From CAZOWM01 sp964583615 (GTDB lineage: Bacteria > Spirochaetota > B62-G9 > DRHN01), in contig CAZOWM010000022.1 of the NCBI GenBank assembly GCA_964583615.1, forward strand, positions 1 to 55,660: a DNA stretch of 55,660 nucleotides. Direction: 5' to 3'. The number at the start of each line of letters is the position of its first letter. Positions within the stretch are counted from its first letter, which is position 1. The position numbers and the translations under genes were made by a program. The notes under the pieces are model-generated. The model saw only the letters and a program-made list of their open reading frames with translations. It did not search any database and was not told where the DNA came from. Shown here in pieces: positions 30,836 to 40,421 of the stretch.

Positions 30836-33178
30836 ATGTGTATTACTGATTCCAGTGTTGAAAAATTTTTTCTCGAAAAATCCGGAGACAGGCTCAAATA
30901 CACACCGCAGGAGAAAATCGGCGTAGTCGTTGTAGAGAGTTTTCCCGAGCTGGGAACACTCACCGCGCTCCGCTTTCTCGAGTGGTCGCAGAAAAACCCC
31001 GGAGGGGTGATCAGTCTCCCCACAGGGAAAACACCCGAATTTTTTATACGAGAAACCCGCAGATATCTTGAAAACTGGGAGAAAAAAGCCGTACAGCGGG
31101 AGCTGGCAGAGAAAGCGGTGGACCCTATGCGGAAGCCGGACATCGAAAGCCTTCATTTTGTGCAGATAGATGAGTTCTATCCGATAAACCCGCTCCAGCA
31201 CAACAGTTTCTGCTACTACGTAAACAACTATTACATCAGAGGGTTCGGGTTTGACCCGAAAAAGGCACTTCTCATCAACTGTTCTGAGATCGGCATTCCA
31301 GAGGGCAAAACAATCGCAGACATATGGCCGGGCGGAGAAATAGATTTAACACTCAGATACAGGCATCCGACAACCGCGCTCGAGCGTGTGCAAAAAGATG
31401 TGATTGAAAAAATTGATGAGTGGTGCATTGACTATGAAAACCGGATTCGGGGGCTCGGTGGAATCGGCTTTTTTCTCGGAGGGATCGGTCCTGACGGACA
31501 CATCGGCTTCAATATACGTGGCTCGGATTTTCATTCAACGACCCGTCTTGTGCCGACGAACTACGAAACCCAGGCAACGGCTGCGCAAGACCTCGGAGGA
31601 ATCGAAATCTCCCGAAAGAAGCTCGTGATAACGATCGGGCTTGCGACGATCGTATTCAATCCTCTGTGCACTGCCATTATCATTGCGGCAGGTGAGGCAA
31701 AGGCGGACATTGTCGCAAATTCGATTATGAGCCCCAGGAAAATTCATTTTCCTGCAACCGCGCTACACACCCTCGAACACGCGCGGTTCTATTTGACAAG
31801 AGGAGCATCGAAAAACCTCGATGAACGCCGCCTGCAGGTGATCACCCGTGCCCCTGAGCTCATTCTTGATGAAAAAGAAAAAATCGTCGTCGATATAAGC
31901 CTGAAAAACAAAAAGGCCATCGACAGTCTCACCGTTTCTGACTTTCAAAAAGACCCGTTCGGCATGCTCCTGTTGAAGGTAAACAAAAAAAACGTCGCCA
32001 CACTCAAACAGGATGTTGCGTCGAGCCTCAAGTCAAAAATAGAGCGTGGAACTCAGGTGCAGAAAAATACGGTATTTTTACACACGGAACCCCATCACGA
32101 CGACGTCATGCTCGGATATCTCCCCGGTGTCGTCAGACACATAAGAGAACACAGCACACGCCATGTATTCGTTACATTTACAAGCGGGTTCACGGCGGTG
32201 ACAAACACTTTTATGCTCGATCAGCTGGAGATGCTGCAGGAGTACATCGAGACAGGGAGGTTCGAAGGGCTGCTGAGGGATGGGTATTTTGATCCAGGGA
32301 ACACTATTGGAAAAAATAGAGACGTGTGGCAGTACCTTGACGGTGTTGCTGCCAGGTCTGCGGTGATGAAGGACGAGGGGAAACTGAGAAGACTCTTTCG
32401 AAACCTGATATTTCTCTACGATGAGAAAGATGTGACACGGCTGAAAGACCGCATCGAAGAGCTCATCAACTATTTTCAAACCCAGTACCCGGGAAGAAAG
32501 GACCTTCCCCACATACAGAGGCTCAAGGGAATGTGCAGGGAATGGGAAGCAGACTGCCTCTGGGGCTACTTCGGCTGGCATTCCAATTCGGTTCTTCACC
32601 TCAGGCTCGGCTTCTACACCGGTGACCTGTTTCTGGAGGAGCCCAAATTGCAGAGAGATGTGGTTCCGATCCTCGATGTTCTGCGGAGTGTGCGCCCAGA
32701 CATCATCGGAGTGGCCCTCGACCCTGAAGGGAGCGGGCCGGACACGCACTACAAAGTCCTGCAGGCAGTGACCGAAAGCCTGAAAATGTACGGGAGGGAG
32801 CATAAATCTCCCCGTATGCGCATATGGGGGTACAGAAATGTGTGGTACAGATTTCATCCTGCAGAGGCAAATCTGTACATCCCCGTTTCTCTCAACATGT
32901 TTGCGCTTCAGAACAGCGCATTTATGAACTCGTTTCTCTCACAGAAAGACGCGTCTTTCCCCTCTCACGAGTATGACGGCCCATTTTCAGTTCTTGCGCA
33001 AAAAATACAGGTGGAGCAGTATCAAACACTCAAAACCTGTCTCGGCAGATCCTACTTCTACGAGCACGAAAGTGCCCTCATCAGGGCAACACGCGGTTTC
33101 GTGTTTATAAAGGAGATGAACCTCGAGGAATTTTATCAACACTCGAGAGAGCTACAGAAACGCACAGAAAATGTCTGA
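30836..33178 (+). CDS. nagB: Glucosamine-6-phosphate deaminase fused to a PIG-L/LmbE deacetylase domain
   Basis: 780 residues from ATG 30836. The N-terminal part is NagB-like: VISLPTGKTPEFFIRETRRY, FVQIDEFYPINPLQHNSFCY with the catalytic Asp, and FFLGGIGPDGHIGFNIRGSD. In E. coli NagB the last motif is DGHIAFNEP; the Glu of the proton relay is Ile here. The C-terminal domain has FLHTEPHHDDVMLGYLPGVV, the PHxDD zinc motif of PIG-L/LmbE N-acetyl-sugar deacetylases. Such fusions are known in Bacteroidetes and some other phyla. A combined deacetylation and deamination of GlcNAc-6-P is an attractive guess. Ribosome site is weak (GCAGAAA). Confidence 0.88.
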   Translation: MCITDSSVEKFFLEKSGDRLKYTPQEKIGVVVVESFPELGTLTALRFLEWSQKNPGGVISLPTGKTPEFFIRETRRYLENWEKKAVQRELAEKAVDPMRKPDIESLHFVQIDEFYPINPLQHNSFCYYVNNYYIRGFGFDPKKALLINCSEIGIPEGKTIADIWPGGEIDLTLRYRHPTTALERVQKDVIEKIDEWCIDYENRIRGLGGIGFFLGGIGPDGHIGFNIRGSDFHSTTRLVPTNYETQATAAQDLGGIEISRKKLVITIGLATIVFNPLCTAIIIAAGEAKADIVANSIMSPRKIHFPATALHTLEHARFYLTRGASKNLDERRLQVITRAPELILDEKEKIVVDISLKNKKAIDSLTVSDFQKDPFGMLLLKVNKKNVATLKQDVASSLKSKIERGTQVQKNTVFLHTEPHHDDVMLGYLPGVVRHIREHSTRHVFVTFTSGFTAVTNTFMLDQLEMLQEYIETGRFEGLLRDGYFDPGNTIGKNRDVWQYLDGVAARSAVMKDEGKLRRLFRNLIFLYDEKDVTRLKDRIEELINYFQTQYPGRKDLPHIQRLKGMCREWEADCLWGYFGWHSNSVLHLRLGFYTGDLFLEEPKLQRDVVPILDVLRSVRPDIIGVALDPEGSGPDTHYKVLQAVTESLKMYGREHKSPRMRIWGYRNVWYRFHPAEANLYIPVSLNMFALQNSAFMNSFLSQKDASFPSHEYDGPFSVLAQKIQVEQYQTLKTCLGRSYFYEHESALIRATRGFVFIKEMNLEEFYQHSRELQKRTENV

Positions 33179-33287
33179 GCCATCGGACGCGGAATTTCCG
33201 CTCTGTGCAGGTGTGCGCAGGAAGTGAAGCGTTTTCTCTTCGCGGAATGAAACTGTTTAAAAAAAAGACAGGGTGTTGAAAAAAACA

Positions 33288-34463
33288 CTATCCGGATATT
33301 TCATGGTAATACTTCAGCACCGTTTTTCCAAAGTCGCTCTCAGGTGATACTCCGGTTACCGATTCGAATGCATTTTCCACTCCATGTTTCTTAATCATCT
33401 CCTGCAGCCTCAGTGCGTCCGGATCACGCGGCTCCGTGTAACAGAGCGCTGCTGCACACACTCGCGCGATGTTCTCGGGAAATATATTCTGCGAAAGACA
33501 CAGACTGGCGCTTCCGATAAGCCTGTCCTGAGGACCGAGCTTTCGGATAGGATCCCTTCCCACACGTTGCACGCTGTCCATGATCATGGGGTTTCCAAAC
33601 CGGATCCTGATGTCCTTGCGGACTTCTTCGTGCTCTGCAGGATCGAGGTCTTCGGGATATATCTTCAGCAGCGCAGCAGATGTTTCATCGAGGGAACCTT
33701 CAAAGACGGCATTCGATTTTTCGTCACGGATCGTCTCATGCACATAGGAGAAACCTTTGAGATACCCAAGATACGCAAGCGCAGCGTGCCCGAGATTGTA
33801 GATGAAAAGTTTTCTCTCGACCTCTGCTTTGAAGTTGCGTACAGGATAGAGGCCTTCGATCTTCGGCGGTGCTCCCTTCATCGCCTTCCCATCGTAGGCG
33901 AGCTTGTGATATGAATCAGCCACGACCTGAAGAGGATCATCCGATCTGAAACGGTCGCCTGCACCCGGTACCATTCGTGCAACCGTGGTTCCGACGAACC
34001 CGATGTGCTCAATCGCCCAGTTTCGCGCTTTCTCATCGAGCAGTTCATACACACCGGTTTGGAGCTGTTGTGCAGCGTCGAGGATGTTTTCGCAGAGAAG
34101 CACATCGATCGGAACCGGGTTTTGTGTACGGCGTCTTTCTATCCCCTCTACAATGAGCGGTGCAACTGCCGCGAGGTTTTTCACACCCACTGCAGTGCAG
34201 AGTACATCGGCCTTCGCAATTGTGTTGCCTATCAACTCTCTCTCTTCTGCGGGAATTGCTTTGATGTTGCCTATCTCCAAGGTGAACTCTCTCTGCGTGT
34301 AGGCATCAAGAATCCTCAGAGGATATGACCCCCTATTGTTGAGCATATCAACGAGATCCTTACGCGCTTCCACGAACACCGTTTTATACCCTGACTCGAA
34401 AAAAAGCTGACCCATGAACCCCCGTCCGATGTTCCCCGCTCCAAACTGAACCGCGATCTTCAT
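33288..34463 (-). CDS. mtlD: Mannitol-1-phosphate 5-dehydrogenase
   Basis: 391 residues from the ATG at 34463, which has GGAGGA 6 nt upstream. Rossmann start MKIAVQFGAGNIGRGFMGQL, then GFVGTTVARMVP and the catalytic-domain segment RKLFIYNLGHAALAYLGYLK, with the conserved Lys and the N-x-x-H pair of polyol-type long-chain dehydrogenases. It interconverts mannitol-1-P and fructose-6-P with NAD. It follows pyrF at 29 bp on the same strand, so it appears to be the last gene of the pyr operon. No mannitol PTS genes lie nearby. It converges with the NagB fusion; the gap has no clear terminator. Confidence 0.9.
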   Translation of the reverse strand: MKIAVQFGAGNIGRGFMGQLFFESGYKTVFVEARKDLVDMLNNRGSYPLRILDAYTQREFTLEIGNIKAIPAEERELIGNTIAKADVLCTAVGVKNLAAVAPLIVEGIERRRTQNPVPIDVLLCENILDAAQQLQTGVYELLDEKARNWAIEHIGFVGTTVARMVPGAGDRFRSDDPLQVVADSYHKLAYDGKAMKGAPPKIEGLYPVRNFKAEVERKLFIYNLGHAALAYLGYLKGFSYVHETIRDEKSNAVFEGSLDETSAALLKIYPEDLDPAEHEEVRKDIRIRFGNPMIMDSVQRVGRDPIRKLGPQDRLIGSASLCLSQNIFPENIARVCAAALCYTEPRDPDALRLQEMIKKHGVENAFESVTGVSPESDFGKTVLKYYHEISG

Positions 34464-34492
34464 CTGTTCCTCCAATCATACCATCATTGAGT

Positions 34493-35323
34493 TCAACTGC
34501 GCAAAATCTCCTCGACGGCGCTGCAGGAAGCGTCCTCCACGGTTGATGTCCGCCATTTCTCATGTGCATAACTGATTGCAGAGGATGCATTGATTCTCAC
34601 AATCCCGGGCTCATAGTGCATGCCGTCTAAAACGGTTTTCACTTTTTGATAGCTTCCTCCCTGTGTTCCGACACCGGGTATGAGAAGAGGTATGGTGCAC
34701 CTATTTTTCGACAGCTGTTCGATGCATCCTTTGAACTGTGTCTGGGTTGCCCCGATTACTGCTCCAAGCGCCTCATGGGAGTTCGACCACGTGCAGATCT
34801 TTTGAAGCACGCGCTCATAGAGCTTTCCCTCACCTGCAATCTCTGCGTACTCAAATACTCGAGCCCCATCGTTGCTCGTAAGCGCGAGAACATAAAACCC
34901 CTTCTCTGCGTAGCGCAGGAAAGGGGAAATCGAGTCGTCGCCCATGTAGGGATTGAGGGTCACAGCATCGCCCCCGAGCTCTTCAAAGACGAATTTGCCG
35001 TACGCGGCCGATGACCTTCCAATGTCACCGACTTTTATATCCACAATCACAGGAAGCTTTATCCCGTGGGCGGCATCGACGAGACGGCCGAGTGCCGTGA
35101 GCCCCTCTGCGCCGTATTGAAGATAATACGCCACATTTGGTTTGACAGCTGAAATCCTCCCGGCGATCGCATGCAGTATCCGAATGAAGTATCGGCTGAT
35201 CTCATCCGAGAGATTTTTGGAGGTATCGAGCTTCATTCTTTCGACAACCGGATCCATTCCGAAACAGAGTATTGTTCCTTTTTTGTTCCACTGACTGCGA
35301 AGTTTTTCAAGATAAGGCGCCAT
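34493..35323 (-). CDS. pyrF: Orotidine 5'-phosphate decarboxylase (group 2)
   Basis: 276 residues from the ATG at 35323 (GGAGA upstream). TIM barrel with the active-site cluster VIVDIKVGDIGRSSAAYGKF (D-x-K-x-x-D type), preceded by CFGMDPVVERM and SAVKPNVAYYLQYGAEGL and followed by LIPGVGTQGGSYQKV, the phosphate loop. The length and the DIKVGDIG form place it in group 2 (mycobacterial/myxococcal type). It makes UMP from OMP, the last step of the pathway encoded by the operon. Gap to pyrC 20 bp. Confidence 0.94.
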   Translation of the reverse strand: MAPYLEKLRSQWNKKGTILCFGMDPVVERMKLDTSKNLSDEISRYFIRILHAIAGRISAVKPNVAYYLQYGAEGLTALGRLVDAAHGIKLPVIVDIKVGDIGRSSAAYGKFVFEELGGDAVTLNPYMGDDSISPFLRYAEKGFYVLALTSNDGARVFEYAEIAGEGKLYERVLQKICTWSNSHEALGAVIGATQTQFKGCIEQLSKNRCTIPLLIPGVGTQGGSYQKVKTVLDGMHYEPGIVRINASSAISYAHEKWRTSTVEDASCSAVEEILRS

Positions 35324-35343
35324 CACTGGTTCTCCGTTTTCTT

Positions 35344-36570
35344 TCAACAGGTGAGCATGCGTGTACTATGCTTGTACATCCTTTTCCCATCATATGCGAT
35401 ACATCCGTTGACCACAGTGAACACCGGTCTGAATGCGTGTTTCAACCCATTGAAGGGTGACCACCTGCATTTAGTGACGTATTCCTCATCACCGAATGTG
35501 AAACTTCCCTTTTCGAGAAGCGTGCAGTGTGCCTGTTCACCTTCACGGATTCCGGTATGCTCACTGAGGTGAAAAAGCCTCTTCGCACACCCGGATGTGA
35601 GCTTGATCATTGTATCAAGCGCCATGCCGCGCTCTTCCACAGCATCGAGCATGAGGGGAAGCGCGGTCTCGAGTCCGGGAAATCCTGACGGAGGGCGCTC
35701 GGACAATTTTTCATCCACCGTGTGGGGTGCGTGATCGCTTCCGACAAGATCAACTGTTCCGTCCTCAATGCCCTGCCACAGCGCTTCATTGTCGCTTCTC
35801 GATGAGAGCGGAGGCAGCACGCCGGGTAACCCGTTGTAGGATTCCCTGTTCAAAAAGAGATGGTGAGGTGAGACCTCGACATGGATGGCAGGAAACTTTT
35901 TTTTCCAAGTGCGAAGCAGTGAAATCTCCTCTCCGGTGCTCGTATGGCAGATGTACAGCACAGGGACGTGTGTAAAACGGAAAGACGCTTCTTTATAGAG
36001 AAAAAGGATTTTTGATAGCCCTTCGGTCCCTCCAGTATGTACGAGCACGGGTTTTGGCTGGCCGAATACACGAATGAGGGAATCCTCAGAACGCACTGTG
36101 ATATTTCCGGTCGTTTTTGAAAGGTAAATCTTGACCCCGCAGATAAGTCTCTGAACATTTGAAGCCGCGACCGTCTCCGTGTTTGTGTCGGTAAGCGCTA
36201 CATAGAGACCGAAGTTTACGTAGCTCTTTTCAAGCGCGATCTCTTTTTTTATGAGAATCGTTCGCTCATCGACGACCGGCTCTCTATTGTTCGGCATGTC
36301 GAATATGGCCGCTGCGCCGCCCTTGAGGGCAGCCCGCGAACAGGAATCCCAGTCTTCCTTGTATGCATATCCGGGTTCACGGACGTGGACGTGGGGGTCG
36401 ATGAACCCGGGGATGAGATACTTTCCATCGCTGTCGATGATCTCCGCGCTCTTTTTTACGCTGAGCTCCCCGGGACGACCGATCTTCTTAAACACTCCTC
36501 TCTCAATCAACACATCACGTACACGCCATTCGTTTCCTTCAACAATAAATGGTTTTCTGAAAAACAGCAT
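35344..36570 (-). CDS. pyrC: Dihydroorotase (class I)
   Basis: 408 residues. Metal ligands in FIDPHVHVREPGYAYKEDW (HxH plus substrate Arg), carboxylated-Lys region CGVKIYLSKTTG, His ligands in LYICHTSTGEE and EVSPHHLFL, and catalytic Asp in LVGSDHAPHTVDEK. It cyclises carbamoyl-aspartate to dihydroorotate. The ATG directly abuts the stop of the pyrDK fusion, with GGGAGAAA as ribosome site inside that gene, so the two are coupled. Confidence 0.94.
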   Translation of the reverse strand: MLFFRKPFIVEGNEWRVRDVLIERGVFKKIGRPGELSVKKSAEIIDSDGKYLIPGFIDPHVHVREPGYAYKEDWDSCSRAALKGGAAAIFDMPNNREPVVDERTILIKKEIALEKSYVNFGLYVALTDTNTETVAASNVQRLICGVKIYLSKTTGNITVRSEDSLIRVFGQPKPVLVHTGGTEGLSKILFLYKEASFRFTHVPVLYICHTSTGEEISLLRTWKKKFPAIHVEVSPHHLFLNRESYNGLPGVLPPLSSRSDNEALWQGIEDGTVDLVGSDHAPHTVDEKLSERPPSGFPGLETALPLMLDAVEERGMALDTMIKLTSGCAKRLFHLSEHTGIREGEQAHCTLLEKGSFTFGDEEYVTKCRWSPFNGLKHAFRPVFTVVNGCIAYDGKRMYKHSTRMLTC

Positions 36571-38358
36571 CTATTCAATTTCTCCCACGGTTCCGGACTC
36601 ATCCCGTCTGTATTCCCCGAACTCCCGCACTTTCCGGAGGTAGTCAAAGGAAAACACCGGACCCTCAACGCAGACCCGGTCACCGGTGTCGTCGATAGAG
36701 CAGGTCCCGCACACTCCGATTCCGCATTTCATCATCCTCTCGATACTCGACTCACCGGGAACAGCATTGCGGTGAAATATTTCAATACACCCCACGATGC
36801 ACGCTTCGGGAGCGCAGACAAGCGCGAAGTCAGGAGCCACCTGATCGATGACGCGCTGGAGGTGCTCGGTAATGCGCCCCGAGTCTCCGCAGGAACCATC
36901 CTCTGTGCAGTAGAACATCCTCACCTCTTTGCCTGTTTTCATCTCCTGCAGAAGCGGTTCAATCCACCCGATCGCAGTGCGGTCTTTTCCGCCTGCGAAT
37001 ATATTCACCCGGGCTCCTCTTTTCAGCAGGTCCCGGGAAGCAAAGAGCAGAGGAGCAAGACCGATTCCGCCCCCAACAAGCAGGTAATTTGTGTGCCCCG
37101 AGAGATCAAACCCCTTCCCCAATGGTCCAAGCAGCCCCACCGGTCTTCCTGAACGGGTGTTGAAAAGCGAATCTGAGAAAGGGCCCTTATTCTTGATGGA
37201 AAATCCGATCCTGTTTCCATCGAAGAAACTCACTGAATAGGGCTTCTGGTCTCCGCCCGGTTTCCAAAGCATGTAAAATTGCCCGGGAATTGGACGGGTT
37301 TTGCGGTCGAGGCTGAAAAAGAGTGTGCTTGTGCTCCCATCTTCACTCTTCTGAACGTCCTGCACTTCACAGACCTGAAAGGGAACGTGTGTGCGCCTTG
37401 GTGTGCGGATTTTTTCCGGAGGCTTCGACCTGAAAAAAAACGAAGGCCTCCACCTATGCGCAAGGCCGATAACCTCTTCTGATCCGCCGAACTTGTTGGC
37501 ATGCACAAACTCTTCAATTCCGCGCGCGATCTCTTGAAAGACCTGAAGCCCCCTGAAGTACACTGCGCTCCCGATCCCGTACAGCGAAGCGCCTGCCATA
37601 AGCACCTGGAGTGCGCCGTGAACATCCGTTATTCCCCCTGTGCCGATGACCGGAACAGAAACTGCAGCGGAAACGTCATACACGTTTTTTACCGTCAGAG
37701 GAAGGACCGCTTCTCCTGAAATCCCCCCTGAAAGGTTTCCAAGAACCGGTGCCCCGGTGTTCGTGTCTATGATCATGCCAGGCCCCACGGTGTTCATGAT
37801 GCAGAGAGCATCTGCACCGGAGTCCTGGGCAGCTTTTGCCACTTTTATCAGTTCCGGTGTGTTGGGGCTCAGCTTGACAATGAGAGGTTTGTTCGTTCGG
37901 TCCCGCACATTCTGTGTGAGCGTCGCGGTGAGCTCAGGCGAAAAAGAAAAAGGGGTCCCGAACTCGTCGAATACGTTCGGGCAGGAAATGTTGAGTTCGA
38001 GCATGGAAAAGCGGCACGGTTCCAGTTTCTGAGCCAGAAGATCAAAATCCTCTATTTTTTCTCCAAATATGGATATTATGAGCGGAAAATCGATCCTTGC
38101 ATGGACGAAGCGTTCGACAAAATGATCGATACCTGGGTTTGAGAGGCCCACGGCATTGATCAAACCACCACCCCAGTCATGCACAACAGGGCCCCTGTGG
38201 CCCTTTCTTTTATCAAGTCCGATGGATTTTGTGGTCACGATGCCCGCACCCGCCTCAAAAACCTTTTTCAGTGAAGCGACCGTCACACCGAGTACACCCG
38301 AGGCGAGCACGGACCTGTTCTTCAGACGGAGCCCGAGAAAAAGAGGTGATTCTTTCAT
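36571..38358 (-). CDS. pyrDK: Dihydroorotate dehydrogenase 1B: PyrD and PyrK fused in one chain
   Basis: 595 residues. Residues 1-290 are class 1 PyrD: SVLASGVLGVTVASLKKVFE, GLINAVGLSNPGIDHFVERF, LNISCPNVFDEFGTPFSFS, VKLSPNTPELIKVAKAAQDS and VIGTGGITDVHGALQVLMAG. After a basic linker (about 305-325), residues 325-595 are PyrK: FAD site QKPYSVSFFDG, NAD site LLVGGGIGLAPLLFASRDLL and the [2Fe-2S] cysteines CIVGCIEIF, MKCGIGVCGTCSI and RVCVEGPVF. In most bacteria these are two subunits of an NAD-linked heterotetramer. The stop and start overlap with pyrI by ATGA. Confidence 0.93.
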   Translation of the reverse strand: MKESPLFLGLRLKNRSVLASGVLGVTVASLKKVFEAGAGIVTTKSIGLDKRKGHRGPVVHDWGGGLINAVGLSNPGIDHFVERFVHARIDFPLIISIFGEKIEDFDLLAQKLEPCRFSMLELNISCPNVFDEFGTPFSFSPELTATLTQNVRDRTNKPLIVKLSPNTPELIKVAKAAQDSGADALCIMNTVGPGMIIDTNTGAPVLGNLSGGISGEAVLPLTVKNVYDVSAAVSVPVIGTGGITDVHGALQVLMAGASLYGIGSAVYFRGLQVFQEIARGIEEFVHANKFGGSEEVIGLAHRWRPSFFFRSKPPEKIRTPRRTHVPFQVCEVQDVQKSEDGSTSTLFFSLDRKTRPIPGQFYMLWKPGGDQKPYSVSFFDGNRIGFSIKNKGPFSDSLFNTRSGRPVGLLGPLGKGFDLSGHTNYLLVGGGIGLAPLLFASRDLLKRGARVNIFAGGKDRTAIGWIEPLLQEMKTGKEVRMFYCTEDGSCGDSGRITEHLQRVIDQVAPDFALVCAPEACIVGCIEIFHRNAVPGESSIERMMKCGIGVCGTCSIDDTGDRVCVEGPVFSFDYLRKVREFGEYRRDESGTVGEIE

Positions 38359-38801
38359 AGGATCTCAATTTCTCCGGAGCTTATTATTCGTTCGCAGTGG
38401 TGACATCTGAGAATGAGTGGAGAGGTTTTGACGATCTTGAACCTCGTTATGACGTTTGCCTTCGAGGTGATGCAGTTTGGATTGGAGCACTTGATGATGT
38501 TTAGATATTCTGCGGGAAGCTCGATCTTTCTCTTTTCAGTGAGTTTTCCGTTCTTTATGATATTGATTGTGGCATTGGGTGCGATGAGAGATATTTTGTC
38601 GGTTTCTTCCTTTTTGAGAAATTTATTCTCGATTTTGATTATGTCCTTCCTTCCCATCTTCCGGCTTGAGAACCCGATCCCGATTGTGAGGATTCCTTTG
38701 TTTTCGAGGCCGAGGATGTCGATGACCTTGAGTGCCTTCGCATTGGGGATATGATCGATCACCGTGCCGTCATTGATCGCATACACCTTGTATGTCTTCA
38801 T
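38355..38801 (-). CDS. pyrI: Aspartate carbamoyltransferase regulatory chain
   Basis: 148 residues. The allosteric nucleotide domain is TVIDHIPNAKALKVIDILGL. The zinc domain has cysteines in IIKCSNPNCIT and LRCHHCERI (four ligands) for contact with PyrB. It confers CTP/ATP control on the catalytic chain. Gene order pyrB-pyrI is as in enterobacteria and archaea. Overlaps pyrDK by four bases. Confidence 0.95.
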   Translation of the reverse strand: MKTYKVYAINDGTVIDHIPNAKALKVIDILGLENKGILTIGIGFSSRKMGRKDIIKIENKFLKKEETDKISLIAPNATINIIKNGKLTEKRKIELPAEYLNIIKCSNPNCITSKANVITRFKIVKTSPLILRCHHCERIISSGEIEIL

Positions 38802-38823
38802 GAGAGACTCCTTTTGTCAACGT

Positions 38824-39741
38824 TCAGCGTATGGCCCCTAACACGAGACCGAGCACTGCCTGTCGGACAGGAATTCCGTTGTGCGCCTGGTGAAAGTACA
38901 GGGCGTTCTCAAGGTCGTCAACCTCACGTGCAATCTCATCAACACGGGGGAGCGGATGCATGATCTTGATATTTTTTCCAAGAATATCCACGACTTTTTT
39001 CGTCACCCTGTAGCAGCCCGCAACACGCTCGTATTCCTGCATATCCCCAAACCGTTCCTTCTGTATCCGAGTGACGTACAGGACATCGAGCGTCTCATTC
39101 ACTCCTTCCAGATCCTCGGTCTCATGTGTGGTTGAACCGTTTTCCTCTATTTCGTCTGTGAGAAAGGCAGGCATTTTCAGAAGATCCGGGGCTATGAACC
39201 ACATCGGCGCTTTGAAAAGCGAGAGCGCGTATGCTAGAGAGTGCACCGTGCGCCCGTATTTCAGATCTCCAAGGAAGCCGATACGCACGTCCGAGAGACG
39301 GGGAAAAAATTCACTGAGAGTGAACAAATCGAGGAACGTCTGTGTTGGGTGCTGGTTTGCACCGTCTCCCGCGTTTATCACCGGCACCTTGGAAATTTCC
39401 GATGCGAGCCGGGCGGCACCTTCGACAGGATGCCTTATGACGATCACGTCACAGTACCCCGATACCGTCATGATGGTGTCGGAAAGCGTCTCTCCCTTTT
39501 TCACTGAGGTGTAATCGGTGCCTGAAAAACCGATGACTTCACCTCCCAAATAACGCATCGCAGATTCAAACGAGAGGCGGGTTCTCGTGCTCGGTTCGAA
39601 AAAGAGCGTGGCAAGTAACTTGTTCATGAGGCATCCCGCAAACTCACCCTTCTTGATCCTTCGAGCGGTCGCAATAATCCTGTCAAAGGCTTCGGTATCG
39701 AAATCTCGAATTGATATTATACTTTTTCCTTTGAAATCCAT
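38824..39741 (-). CDS. pyrB: Aspartate carbamoyltransferase catalytic chain
   Basis: 305 residues from the ATG at 39741 (a GTG three codons upstream is possible). FFEPSTRTRLSFESAMRYLG holds the carbamoyl-phosphate STRTR motif, GTDYTSVKKGETLSDT is the 80s loop with Ser and Lys, and AGDGANQHPTQTFLDLFTL, LGDLKYGRTVHSL and IMHPLPRVDEI are the substrate sites. It forms carbamoyl-aspartate from carbamoyl phosphate and aspartate, and pairs with the PyrI encoded next (22-bp gap). Confidence 0.96.
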   Translation of the reverse strand: MDFKGKSIISIRDFDTEAFDRIIATARRIKKGEFAGCLMNKLLATLFFEPSTRTRLSFESAMRYLGGEVIGFSGTDYTSVKKGETLSDTIMTVSGYCDVIVIRHPVEGAARLASEISKVPVINAGDGANQHPTQTFLDLFTLSEFFPRLSDVRIGFLGDLKYGRTVHSLAYALSLFKAPMWFIAPDLLKMPAFLTDEIEENGSTTHETEDLEGVNETLDVLYVTRIQKERFGDMQEYERVAGCYRVTKKVVDILGKNIKIMHPLPRVDEIAREVDDLENALYFHQAHNGIPVRQAVLGLVLGAIR

Positions 39742-39796
39742 ACCATTCACCCACGTGATATGAGTTACGGTGGTTTTTCAAACCCACCTTCATTCT

Positions 39797-40396
39797 TCAG
39801 TGCATCCCGAGCAGTGAACCGGGGTTCAGACCGCGGGAACCAGGTTTGACGAGCTTCATTCCCTTGCGGCACAGAGGACAACTTTCAGGCCGATAAATCG
39901 GAATATCCATTTCAACGCAGGAATAGTACGGAACACCCGGAGTAAACCCCCCTGCTGAGCGGTTCACAATGGAGGCGCACGCAGTCACAATTCCTCCGCT
40001 TTTCTCAAGCGAATCCCTGACCTCGAGCACCGAACCGCCCGTGGTTATGACATCCTCAACAATCAGGACCCTCTCGCCGCTTTGGATTTTGAACCCCCGA
40101 CGAAGAGTCATGACTCCGTTTTCCCGCTCTATAAAAAGCGCCCGCTTTCCGAGGAGTTTTCCTACCCCATAGGACACGATGATTCCGCCAATAGCGGGAG
40201 CAACGACTGCATCGATTTCATCTTTTCGAAACTGTCGGGAGATGTCAGAGAAAAATTCCTCAGCGTAATCCGGCCTGGAGAGGAGAAGCGCGCACTGAAT
40301 ATACCCGGCCGAGTGGTTTCCCGATGTGAGGAGAAAGTGCCCCTCGAGAAGTGCGTTTGTTTCCTTCAGAAGCTCGATTGCCCTTTCTCTTTTCAT
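39797..40396 (-). CDS. pyrE: Orotate phosphoribosyltransferase
   Basis: 199 residues. HFLLTSGNHSAGYIQCALLL, AVVAPAIGGIIVSYGVGKLL, the OPRT loop with IERENGVMTLRRGF, and the PRPP motif VLIVEDVITTGGSVLEVRDS. The C-terminal end adds SCPLCRKGMKL, a CxxC pair seen in some bacterial OPRTs. It makes OMP from orotate and PRPP. First gene of the pyr operon; GAGGG lies 9 nt before the ATG. The leader holds a terminator and a short ORF. Confidence 0.95.
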   Translation of the reverse strand: MKRERAIELLKETNALLEGHFLLTSGNHSAGYIQCALLLSRPDYAEEFFSDISRQFRKDEIDAVVAPAIGGIIVSYGVGKLLGKRALFIERENGVMTLRRGFKIQSGERVLIVEDVITTGGSVLEVRDSLEKSGGIVTACASIVNRSAGGFTPGVPYYSCVEMDIPIYRPESCPLCRKGMKLVKPGSRGLNPGSLLGMH

Positions 40397-40421
40397 CAGA
40401 CACTGCCCTCACATTGTACAG

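Noticed and set aside
33179..33287. Bidirectional terminator between the NagB fusion and mtlD
   Set aside because: GTGTT-GAAAAAA-AACAC and a GCGGAAT palindrome are present but too weak or not followed by T-tracts on the right side.
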